Source of the DNA: Bryobacter aggregatus MPL3
Lineage (GTDB): Bacteria; Acidobacteriota; Terriglobia; Bryobacterales; Bryobacteraceae
Reading direction: 5' to 3'
Assembly: GCF_000702445.1 (NCBI RefSeq)
Contig: NZ_JNIF01000003.1
Span: 1,550,001 to 1,614,000 of the forward strand
DNA length: 64,000 bases
Shown: positions 26,231-35,508 of the stretch, piece after piece
Numbering within the stretch: position 1 is the first letter of the stretch
How the letters are laid out: each line of letters begins with the position of its first letter
The notes under the pieces: model-generated
Seen by the model: the letters and a program-made list of their open reading frames with translations, nothing else
Databases searched by the model: none
Told to the model about the DNA's origin: nothing
Translations under genes and position numbers: made by a program

Positions 26231-27157
26231 CTAAACTCCTTCTACTAACAGCGCGCCCCATTGGAAACCAGCCCCAAAGGCAGCAAACACCACTTGATCT
26301 CCGGCGGCAAAATGATGATCCCACTCGCAGGCCGCAATCAGCATTGAGGCCGAACTGGTGTTGCCATAGCGGGCAATATTCGAATAAAACTTGCCGCCCT
26401 CGACCCCAAGAGTCTGAGCGATCCTCGTGATCAGATTCGAGTTCGCCTGGTGCATCAGAAAGGTATGCACATCAGAGGCCTCCAGGCCCGCGCGGCGCAG
26501 CACGGCAAGGATCGCAGCTGGTACCTTTCGCGCGGCGTGCATGATCACCATCCGCCCGTTCATGTACACCGGCGCATTGAAATCGAGCCGTAGCTCCAGC
26601 GCACTTGCGCCATCGCTACCCAGTTCAAAATCGACCATCCGCGCCACACCCTGATCGCGATCGACCAGAACCGCGCCAGCACCATCGCCAAACAGCATGG
26701 CCGTCCCTTTTTCAATCGGCGGCGTCAGCGCAATCTCGCTCATCTTCTCCGCGGCCACCACCAAGACTTTGCCCACGCGCGCGGCCCACATCTCGGCCTG
26801 GGCCAGGGCAAATAGCGCGCCCGCACTGGCCATCGGAACATCGATCGCAATCGCCTGCGCCGCGCCCAATCGGTGCTGCACTTCGCTTGCCGGCCCCGGA
26901 AAGCGCCGCTCGGCACTGCCGCTCGAAACCAGAATCAAGCCCAGTTCTTCCGCCCCGACACCGCTGCGCTCCAGCGCGTCCTTGCCTGCGGCGGCAGCCA
27001 TCTCTGCTACCGTTTCCCCTGCGCGGGCAAAGCGCCGCTCCTCGATGCCCGACATCTCGTGAATCCAGGACGGCTCGGCTCCAATTTGCGCGCCGATTTC
27101 GGCATTGCCGACCACGCGCTCCGGAAGATACTTGCCGAACCCACGCAGAAAAGCCAT
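26231..27157 (-). CDS. Beta-ketoacyl-ACP synthase III-like protein with Ser in place of the catalytic Cys
   Basis: Thiolase-fold protein of 308 residues of the FabH/KAS III family. His and Asn of the usual triad are kept: H236 in FLMHQANSNLI and N266 in RYGNTSSAS. The FGDGAGAVLV segment is typical. The catalytic cysteine position (xDVAAACAGF in E. coli FabH) reads IDVPMASAGA, giving S111 encoded by AGT (26825-26827). Ser at this place is known in DpsC-type starter acyltransferases. The partner is probably the ACP encoded just upstream. The ATG at 27157 was chosen because it gives the family N-terminus and follows the ACP stop by 4 bp; the frame extends 7 codons further. Confidence 0.9.
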   Translation of the reverse strand: MAFLRGFGKYLPERVVGNAEIGAQIGAEPSWIHEMSGIEERRFARAGETVAEMAAAAGKDALERSGVGAEELGLILVSSGSAERRFPGPASEVQHRLGAAQAIAIDVPMASAGALFALAQAEMWAARVGKVLVVAAEKMSEIALTPPIEKGTAMLFGDGAGAVLVDRDQGVARMVDFELGSDGASALELRLDFNAPVYMNGRMVIMHAARKVPAAILAVLRRAGLEASDVHTFLMHQANSNLITRIAQTLGVEGGKFYSNIARYGNTSSASMLIAACEWDHHFAAGDQVVFAAFGAGFQWGALLVEGV

Positions 27158-27161
27158 GAAT

Positions 27162-27392
27162 CTATTGATGCGCCTCAACGTAGCCGACGATCTTGTCGAT
27201 CGTGTCGAACTTACGGGGGTTCAAGTCAGAATCGGGAACGCTGATCTTATACTCGGCTTCGAGTGCCGTCACCAGGTCAGTCAGCGCAAAGCTGTCGAGC
27301 AGCCCGCTATCAAAAAGACTTTCATCGGAAGCGATGTTGACGGGCTTCTTTGCCACTGTCGCGACGATCTCACTAATTTTGTTTTGAATCAT
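27162..27392 (-). CDS. Acyl carrier protein
   Basis: Stand-alone ACP of 76 residues, cytoplasmic. The 4'-phosphopantetheine attachment serine is S34 in SGLLDSFALTDLVTALE, and the three-helix pattern with acidic helix II (ALEAEYKISVPDSDL) is clear. The divergent sequence around the Ser suggests a specialised ACP and not the main fatty-acid AcpP. The start is uncertain: ATG at 27392 gives normal ACP length, while an in-frame TTG at 27416 adds 8 residues. Either start overlaps the end of the SGNH hydrolase gene. The KAS III-like gene follows after 4 bp, so the two very likely work together. Confidence 0.92.
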   Translation of the reverse strand: MIQNKISEIVATVAKKPVNIASDESLFDSGLLDSFALTDLVTALEAEYKISVPDSDLNPRKFDTIDKIVGYVEAHQ

Positions 27393-28755
27393 TGTTATTG
27401 CCAGTACTGTCGCCAAAAACTTTCTGCCGGATGCGCCGGAACTCTTCGTAGTGCGCCATCAGGTCCTTATAGAGGGTCTCGCCCACCAGACGATAGCCAG
27501 CGCCCGTCAGGTGCACAAAATCACCCTGCGCAAAACCCGCGTAAACCCAACGCTGAATGGCTCCGCTGCCACCCATTCTTTCCCGTAAATCCCAGAACGC
27601 GCAGCCCATCTCCAAGGCAACGGCGCGCTGTGCCTCGCTGATCATATCGAGCTTCGGGACAGGTACCCAGGCCCGGTTGACGCGCTGCGCTCGATCAGGA
27701 GGTCCCACCACGAGGAAACTAGCCCCGGGAGCCATCGCGCGAAAACGCTGCAGCACACCGCGGAACATCGCACGGTAGGTCTCGGGAGTCCAATCCCGGT
27801 TGCTGGCCTCGTTGGTCCCATAGGCGAAGACGATCAGGCCCGGATTGCGCTTGGCCACCAGTTCGCGCAGTTGATTCTCTTCCCAACGCAAGCTCAGATT
27901 CGCCTGCGCGCCATTGATGCCGAGTGTCTCCCAGGTCAGGCCCTGGTTGCGCTCTGTCACCCAGCCGAGCAGACGCACCGGCGCATGGCTCAGCGTTTCG
28001 ACGGTAAAGCGCTTGAGACCTTCGGGCGTCGCCATACTCCAATAGCCGGGGCCCAACGGTCCGTCGGTGCTGATGGTGGCAGTCTCTGTGCCATCGATCG
28101 ATACCCGGAACTTGCCGCCACCCGGTTGCTGTAAGTAGGACAACTCCACATTCTGCCCTTCGGCATCCAGGTACACCGTCTCGCCGGCCCGCTGGGCCGC
28201 AATCGAGACGCCGCCCAGGCCGTAATAGCCGTCAGATCCCTTGGTCAACAGGCCTTCGGTCTCCCAACGTGTGCTCTGGCCGCTCTTGACGTCATAGCGG
28301 CGGTAACCGGCGAAAGGCCGCCCCGCAATACTGTAACCAGCCCCACCATTTCCGAAACGTCCCTGAAACAGAACACGCAACTGGTTCGCCCAATCGTCAC
28401 TGGCCGTATGGGAATCGCCATACTGCAGCACATGGAGATTCTTCTCTTTGCTCTGCTCCATTTGCCAGAGCTGCTCATAGAAGGGCACCAATGCGGCTGA
28501 GTTCTCAATCGCTGCGGCGGCAACGGCATCCATCGCGCCCGACACGTATTCCTGGGACGCCTCTTTCACTTTGGCGCTCACCACAGGCGGCTTGGCCACC
28601 ACAACGCGTTTCTTTGTGGTCTTCTTCGCGCTCGACTTCTTTGTGCTGCTCGAGACTTTTTTTGCTGTCGGTTTCGCGGGCGCCTTCTTGGTGGCGCCGG
28701 TCAGCAAACCTGCCAATAGCACCGCACCTGCCGCCAATGTGAATCCGCGCAGCAT
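27373..28755 (-). CDS. Exported SGNH/GDSL-family hydrolase
   Basis: Protein of 460 residues. A signal peptide (MLRGFTLAAGAVLLAGLLTG) leads into a Lys/Ala/Ser-rich linker (22-66), then an SGNH domain with the nucleophile S115 in YGDSHTASDD, block II Gly in INGAQ near 282, block III GTNE at 313-316, and D412/H415 in DFVHLTGAGY. A beta-rich insert (about 150-265) resembles the carbohydrate-binding inserts seen in polysaccharide O-acetyl transferases and esterases. Predicted periplasmic acyl esterase or transferase. Its 3' end overlaps the ACP gene, and with the KAS III-like gene it may form an acyl-modification unit; no MBOAT transporter is present nearby. Confidence 0.88.
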   Translation of the reverse strand: MLRGFTLAAGAVLLAGLLTGATKKAPAKPTAKKVSSSTKKSSAKKTTKKRVVVAKPPVVSAKVKEASQEYVSGAMDAVAAAAIENSAALVPFYEQLWQMEQSKEKNLHVLQYGDSHTASDDWANQLRVLFQGRFGNGGAGYSIAGRPFAGYRRYDVKSGQSTRWETEGLLTKGSDGYYGLGGVSIAAQRAGETVYLDAEGQNVELSYLQQPGGGKFRVSIDGTETATISTDGPLGPGYWSMATPEGLKRFTVETLSHAPVRLLGWVTERNQGLTWETLGINGAQANLSLRWEENQLRELVAKRNPGLIVFAYGTNEASNRDWTPETYRAMFRGVLQRFRAMAPGASFLVVGPPDRAQRVNRAWVPVPKLDMISEAQRAVALEMGCAFWDLRERMGGSGAIQRWVYAGFAQGDFVHLTGAGYRLVGETLYKDLMAHYEEFRRIRQKVFGDSTGNNNDSKQN

Positions 28756-28810
28756 AATTCCACTTTAATCTTCGCAAAACCGGAGAGCCTCTGGCATCGT
28801 CGTAGCAGTG

Positions 28811-29725
28811 ATGCTCTCCCGCCGCGCTCTTCTCCTGGCTAGTCCAGCCTTCGCTCAGGACCCCACGTTTTCCAGTAACGTGAATGTCATCAACCTGCTG
28901 GCTACTGTGCGCGACAAGCGTGGGCAGCTCATCCAAAACCTGACCGAAGAGGATTTCATCCTCACCGAAACCGGAAAACCTCAAAAAATTCGCTATTTCT
29001 CGCAACAGACCGACCTGCCGCTTCGCCTCGGTCTGCTCGTTGACACCAGCATGAGCCAGGAGAAAGTGATCCCCGCGGAACGAGCCGCGGCCTACCGTTT
29101 TCTCGATCAGGTGCTGCGCGAGAAACTGGACAGGGTCTTCCTGATTCAGTTCGATACCCTTGCCCGGGTCCGCCTCGGCTTCAGCAGCAATCGTTCGCAG
29201 TTGGAAGGCATTCTGAACGACATCGATACTCCCACCCGCAAGGAGCTGCGCGCGGCGGGCGGATCGGGAACCGCGTTTTTCGACGCGATTGGGTCAGGTG
29301 CCGAACTGATGAAAGCAGAAACCGGGCGTAAAGCGCTGATTGTGCTGTCCGACGGCGTCGATTCGTCCAGTGACCAGACCCTCGCCACAGCGATCGAGCT
29401 GGCCTTGCGTGCCGACACCCTCGTCTATACGGTGTACTTCACTGACCCGGCCTTTTACAGCCTCGGCTTCGGGGTGCCAAACGGGCACGCAGTGATGGCC
29501 CGGCTGGCCAAAGAGACAGGCGGCGGCTTCTTCGAAGTCTCAAAAAAAATGACGATCGAAGCCATTTTCCAGGCCATCGAGCAGGAACTGCGCAGCCAAT
29601 ACAGCATTGGCTATGTCTCCGACATCCCGGTCGGCTTTCCCGCCTTCCGCAAGATCCACCTGAGCACCCGGCAAAAGGGACTGGTCGTACAAACCCGCGA
29701 CGGCTATTGGCCAAAACGGCCCTGA
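28811..29725 (+). CDS. Exported VWFA-domain protein (acidobacterial type)
   Basis: Protein of 304 residues with a short signal peptide (MLSRRALLLASPAFAQ). A small N-terminal domain (about 20-65) with VNVINLLATVRDKRGQ and LTEEDFILTETGKPQ is followed by a VWFA domain with an intact MIDAS, D78-T-S80-M-S82 (LVDTSMS), and the later VLSDGVDSSSD. This is the architecture of the acidobacterial VWFA-related family (TIGR03436 type), which is expanded in Solibacter-like genomes. An in-frame GTG lies one codon upstream. It is divergent from the SGNH gene and convergent with glmS (3-bp gap). Function: metal-dependent protein binding, partner unknown. Confidence 0.88.
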   Translation: MLSRRALLLASPAFAQDPTFSSNVNVINLLATVRDKRGQLIQNLTEEDFILTETGKPQKIRYFSQQTDLPLRLGLLVDTSMSQEKVIPAERAAAYRFLDQVLREKLDRVFLIQFDTLARVRLGFSSNRSQLEGILNDIDTPTRKELRAAGGSGTAFFDAIGSGAELMKAETGRKALIVLSDGVDSSSDQTLATAIELALRADTLVYTVYFTDPAFYSLGFGVPNGHAVMARLAKETGGGFFEVSKKMTIEAIFQAIEQELRSQYSIGYVSDIPVGFPAFRKIHLSTRQKGLVVQTRDGYWPKRP

Positions 29726-29728
29726 GCC

Positions 29729-31582
29729 TTACTCGACCGTAACGGACTTTGCCAGATTCCGTGGCTGATCGACATCGCAGCCCAGCCGCACCGCAATGTG
29801 ATAGGCCAGCAACTGCATCGGAATGATCTCAAGCAGTGGCAACAGCATCTCGCTGGTGACCGGAATCGGGATGACATAATCGGCCATCTCGGCGATTTCC
29901 TTGTCGCCTTCGTTCGAGATCGCCACCACAATACCGCTCCGCGCCTTCACTTCCTGGATATTCGACACGGTCTTCTCATAACGCAGCCGGCTCTCGGCAT
30001 CGTCCGGATCATAGGCAGCCAAAATCACCACCGGCAGATTCTCATCAATCAGCGCATTCGGGCCATGCTTCATCTCGCCCGCCGGATAGCCTTCGGCATG
30101 GATGTAGCTGATTTCTTTCAGCTTCAAGGCCCCCTCAAGCGCAATTGGAAAGTGAATGCCACGCCCGAGATACAGAAAATCCTTCGCCTTATGCAGCGAG
30201 CGGGCCAGATTCTGGTAGATCACCTCGCTGGCCAGAATCTGCTCCATCTTCCCCGGAATCTTCAGTGCTTCTTCGATCTGGGCGCGCACCTGCGCCTCGG
30301 TCAAAGTACCGCGCTCCTGGCCGAGATAAAGTGCCAAGACAAACAACGCGGTCAACTGGCTGGTGAAGGCCTTGGTTGAGGCAACGCCAATTTCGGGCCC
30401 GGCATGCGTCATCAGCATTCCGGCGGCCTCGCGCGTGATCATCGAGCCAATCACGTTGCAGATGGCGAGCGTCGGCGAGCCTTTGCTCTTTGCCTCGCGT
30501 TGCGCGGCGAGCGTATCAGCCGTCTCACCCGACTGCGAAATCACGATCGTCAGCGTATCGGGGCCCAGGATCGGGTCGCGATAGCGGAATTCGCTGCCAT
30601 AATCGACTTCTACCGGGACTCGCGCCAGCTTTTCGATCAAAAACTTGCCTGCCAGAGCCGCATGCCAACTGGTGCCGCAGGCCACAATGCGAATCTGCCG
30701 GAAGCCGCGCATCTGCTCGGGCGAAATGAGCACTTCATCGAGAAAGGCGCGGCCCGACTCTGCCCCCAGACGTCCGAGCATCGTGTCGCGCGTCGAGCGC
30801 GGCTGCTCGTAGATCTCTTTCTGCATGAAGTGCTTGTAGCCGCCCTTTTCCGCCATGATCGGGTCCCAGAGGATGCGCGAAACACTGCGGGTGACCGGAT
30901 TGCCTACAAAATCAGTCAGCGTGACGCCGCTCGCCGTCAGAATCGCCATATCCCCATCGGCAAGAAAGAACATGTCGCGGGTGTGGCTCAGGATGGCAGG
31001 GACATCGGAGGCGACAAAATACTCGTCCTCGCCCAAACCGATCACTACCGGCGGCCCCTGCCGGGCGGCGACAATCTTGTTCGGGTCCAGGCGGGAAATG
31101 ATGGCAATGGCCAGCACGCCCTGGATCTGCGCGAGCGCGGCGCGCACGGCCTCCTCGAGATTGCCCGTAAAGGCATCTTCTACGAGGTGGGCAATGATCT
31201 CAGTGTCGGTTTCGGACAGAAAAACATGCCCGCGCGCCTGTAGACCATGCCGCAAAACGAGGTAGTTCTCAACAATGCCGTTGTGGACCACCACCAGATT
31301 CCCTTTGGAATCGCGATGGGGATGGGCATTCTCTTCGGTTGGGCGGCCATGGGTGGCCCAACGCGTGTGACCGATGCCGAAGTTGCCATCGGTCGGGTTC
31401 TGCCGCAGTGCCTCTTCGAGGTTGCGCAGTTTGCCGGAAGCACGGCGTACTGAGATCGTCTGGGTGTCGTCAAAAACTGCGATTCCCGCCGAATCGTAGC
31501 CCCGATACTCCAAACGCTTCAATCCATCCATAATGATGGACACGGCCTGACGACCGCCGATATAGCCAACGATTCCACACAT
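29729..31582 (-). CDS. glmS: Glutamine-fructose-6-phosphate aminotransferase (isomerizing)
   Basis: Makes glucosamine-6-phosphate from fructose-6-phosphate and glutamine, the entry step to UDP-GlcNAc for peptidoglycan and lipid A. It has 617 residues. The N-terminal nucleophile is C2 in [10 protein letters not shown], the Ntn-type amidotransferase domain covers about 1-240, two SIS domains follow (SGETADT and [21 protein letters not shown]), and the protein ends in the conserved KSVTVE. It lies 48 bp downstream of purS and may share its promoter. No glmS ribozyme sequence was recognised in the short leader. Confidence 0.98.
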   Translation of the reverse strand: MCGIVGYIGGRQAVSIIMDGLKRLEYRGYDSAGIAVFDDTQTISVRRASGKLRNLEEALRQNPTDGNFGIGHTRWATHGRPTEENAHPHRDSKGNLVVVHNGIVENYLVLRHGLQARGHVFLSETDTEIIAHLVEDAFTGNLEEAVRAALAQIQGVLAIAIISRLDPNKIVAARQGPPVVIGLGEDEYFVASDVPAILSHTRDMFFLADGDMAILTASGVTLTDFVGNPVTRSVSRILWDPIMAEKGGYKHFMQKEIYEQPRSTRDTMLGRLGAESGRAFLDEVLISPEQMRGFRQIRIVACGTSWHAALAGKFLIEKLARVPVEVDYGSEFRYRDPILGPDTLTIVISQSGETADTLAAQREAKSKGSPTLAICNVIGSMITREAAGMLMTHAGPEIGVASTKAFTSQLTALFVLALYLGQERGTLTEAQVRAQIEEALKIPGKMEQILASEVIYQNLARSLHKAKDFLYLGRGIHFPIALEGALKLKEISYIHAEGYPAGEMKHGPNALIDENLPVVILAAYDPDDAESRLRYEKTVSNIQEVKARSGIVVAISNEGDKEIAEMADYVIPIPVTSEMLLPLLEIIPMQLLAYHIAVRLGCDVDQPRNLAKSVTVE

Positions 31583-31630
31583 AGTGTTCTCCGGTGCTGC
31601 TTCGCGTTCGTCCGTCAGGAAGGAAGAATT

Positions 31631-31876
31631 TTAGTCGAGAATTTCGATCTGGAAATCTTCGATCACCGGATTCGACAAAACTTCCGCTGAGATCGACTCC
31701 AAATTCTTGGCTACTGTTTCCTTCGAGACGGCAGAGTCCAGCTCAATATCAAAATACTTACCTTGCCGGACGCTCAGAATCTCTGCGTGACCCAAGGAAC
31801 GCAGTGCTTTCGAGATGGTCTGGCCTTGAGGATCAAGGACCGAAGGTTTCAGGGATACGTGGACACGAGCTTTCAT
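31631..31876 (-). CDS. purS: Phosphoribosylformylglycinamidine synthase subunit PurS
   Basis: Small subunit of 81 residues of the three-part FGAM synthase (PurS, PurQ, PurL), needed for ammonia transfer in purine synthesis. The sequence follows the family along its full length: MKARVHVSLKPSVLDPQGQT at the start, ALRSLGHAEILSVRQGKYF, and the end VIEDFQIEILD. PurQ and PurL are not adjacent; glmS follows instead. It is divergent from alaS. Confidence 0.93.
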   Translation of the reverse strand: MKARVHVSLKPSVLDPQGQTISKALRSLGHAEILSVRQGKYFDIELDSAVSKETVAKNLESISAEVLSNPVIEDFQIEILD

Positions 31877-31935
31877 CGTTCCTACCAGTTTAGGGCAGCG
31901 TGGGTTTCAAAGTGGGAAAATGGAAGCTTCCTATC

Positions 31936-34455
<2,520 letters not shown>

Positions 34456-35508
34456 ATGTTGGACGTGGTGGTTGTCGGAGCGGGCCCAACCGGGCTCGCT
34501 TGTGGAATCGAACTGCGCAAGCGCGGTCTCAGCGTCGAGTTGATCGAGAAAGGCTGCGTCGTCAACTCGCTCTACAACTACCCGACCAACATGGTCTTTT
34601 TCACGACGCCAGAACTGCTCGAAATCGGCGGCATCCCGATGACCGCCATGAATGAAAAGCCAACCCGCAACGAAGCGCTGAAGTATTACCGGCGCGTCGC
34701 CGACCACTTCAAGCTGCACATCCGGCAATATGAACGGGTGGAATTTGTCGATGGCGAAGACAACCACTTCCGGGTGCATTCCACCACCCGCGAAGGCGAG
34801 CCCAAAGTCACCGAGGCGCGCAAGGTGATCTTCTCCACCGGATACTACGATCTGCCGAATCGCCTGGGAGTTCCTGGGGAAGAACTCGAGAAGGTGATTC
34901 ACTATTACCGCGAGGCCCACCCTTATTACGACGCCGATGTGCTGGTGGTGGGGGCGAAGAATTCCGCCGCCATTGCCGCACTCGAACTGTGGTGGACCGG
35001 GGCCCGCGTCACCCTGGTGCATCGGGGCCCGGAGATCCACAATCACGTCAAATATTGGATCAAGCCGAATATCGAAAACCGCATTAAGAATGGGGAGATT
35101 CCGGCCTACTTCGATTCGACAATTGTAGAAATCCTGCCGCGCGAAGTCTTACTCCAGACGCCGCAAGGCCAAGTCCGCCTGAAGAATGACTTTGTTTTTG
35201 CCTTGGTCGGCTATCATCCTGACTTTACTTTTTTGGAACGGCACGGCATCCGGCTGAATCCTGATACACAGCGTCCTTATTTAGATCCAGACACCTTTGA
35301 GACCCAACGGCCTGGCATCTACCTCGCCGGAGTCCTGGTGGCTGGGGTCCATACCAATGAGATCTTCATTGAGAACGGCCGCTTTCATGGCGAAAAAATT
35401 GCTGAAGCCATCCGATATAGGATTACAGATGAAGTTTGCCCTACTGCTGCTCCCTCTGCTGGCGACACCCCTGTTCGCCCAGCGGAATCTGGTCACCAAA
35501 CCCCTTGA
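34456..35508 (+). CDS. ypdA: YpdA-family NAD(P)-binding reductase (putative bacillithiol disulfide reductase)
   Basis: FAD-dependent oxidoreductase of 350 residues. FAD-binding GAGPTG is at 8-13, and the NADPH-binding loop is VVGAKNSAAIAALEL (GxKxSA variant) near 158-172. There is no CxxC redox pair. The NYPTNMVFFTTPELLEIGG stretch is characteristic of YpdA, which recycles oxidised bacillithiol. It abuts the alaS stop with no gap. The last 27 residues, lying under the overlapping start of the S53 protease gene, look non-conserved (Ala/Pro-rich). Bacillithiol use is inferred from the family, since no bsh gene is in the window. Confidence 0.88.
   Translation: MLDVVVVGAGPTGLACGIELRKRGLSVELIEKGCVVNSLYNYPTNMVFFTTPELLEIGGIPMTAMNEKPTRNEALKYYRRVADHFKLHIRQYERVEFVDGEDNHFRVHSTTREGEPKVTEARKVIFSTGYYDLPNRLGVPGEELEKVIHYYREAHPYYDADVLVVGAKNSAAIAALELWWTGARVTLVHRGPEIHNHVKYWIKPNIENRIKNGEIPAYFDSTIVEILPREVLLQTPQGQVRLKNDFVFALVGYHPDFTFLERHGIRLNPDTQRPYLDPDTFETQRPGIYLAGVLVAGVHTNEIFIENGRFHGEKIAEAIRYRITDEVCPTAAPSAGDTPVRPAESGHQTP

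Noticed and set aside
29560-29730. Terminator between the VWFA gene and glmS
   Set aside because: Only 3 bp separate the convergent stops and no GC stem with a T-run was found nearby.
31900-31935. 12-codon extension of alaS to a GTG
   Set aside because: Alanyl-tRNA synthetases start at the M-x-G-x-x-(I/V)-R block that begins with the ATG at 31936.
35297-35428. 44-codon extension of the S53 protease inside ypdA
   Set aside because: It would place a polar stretch before a clear signal peptide that begins at the ATG at 35429.
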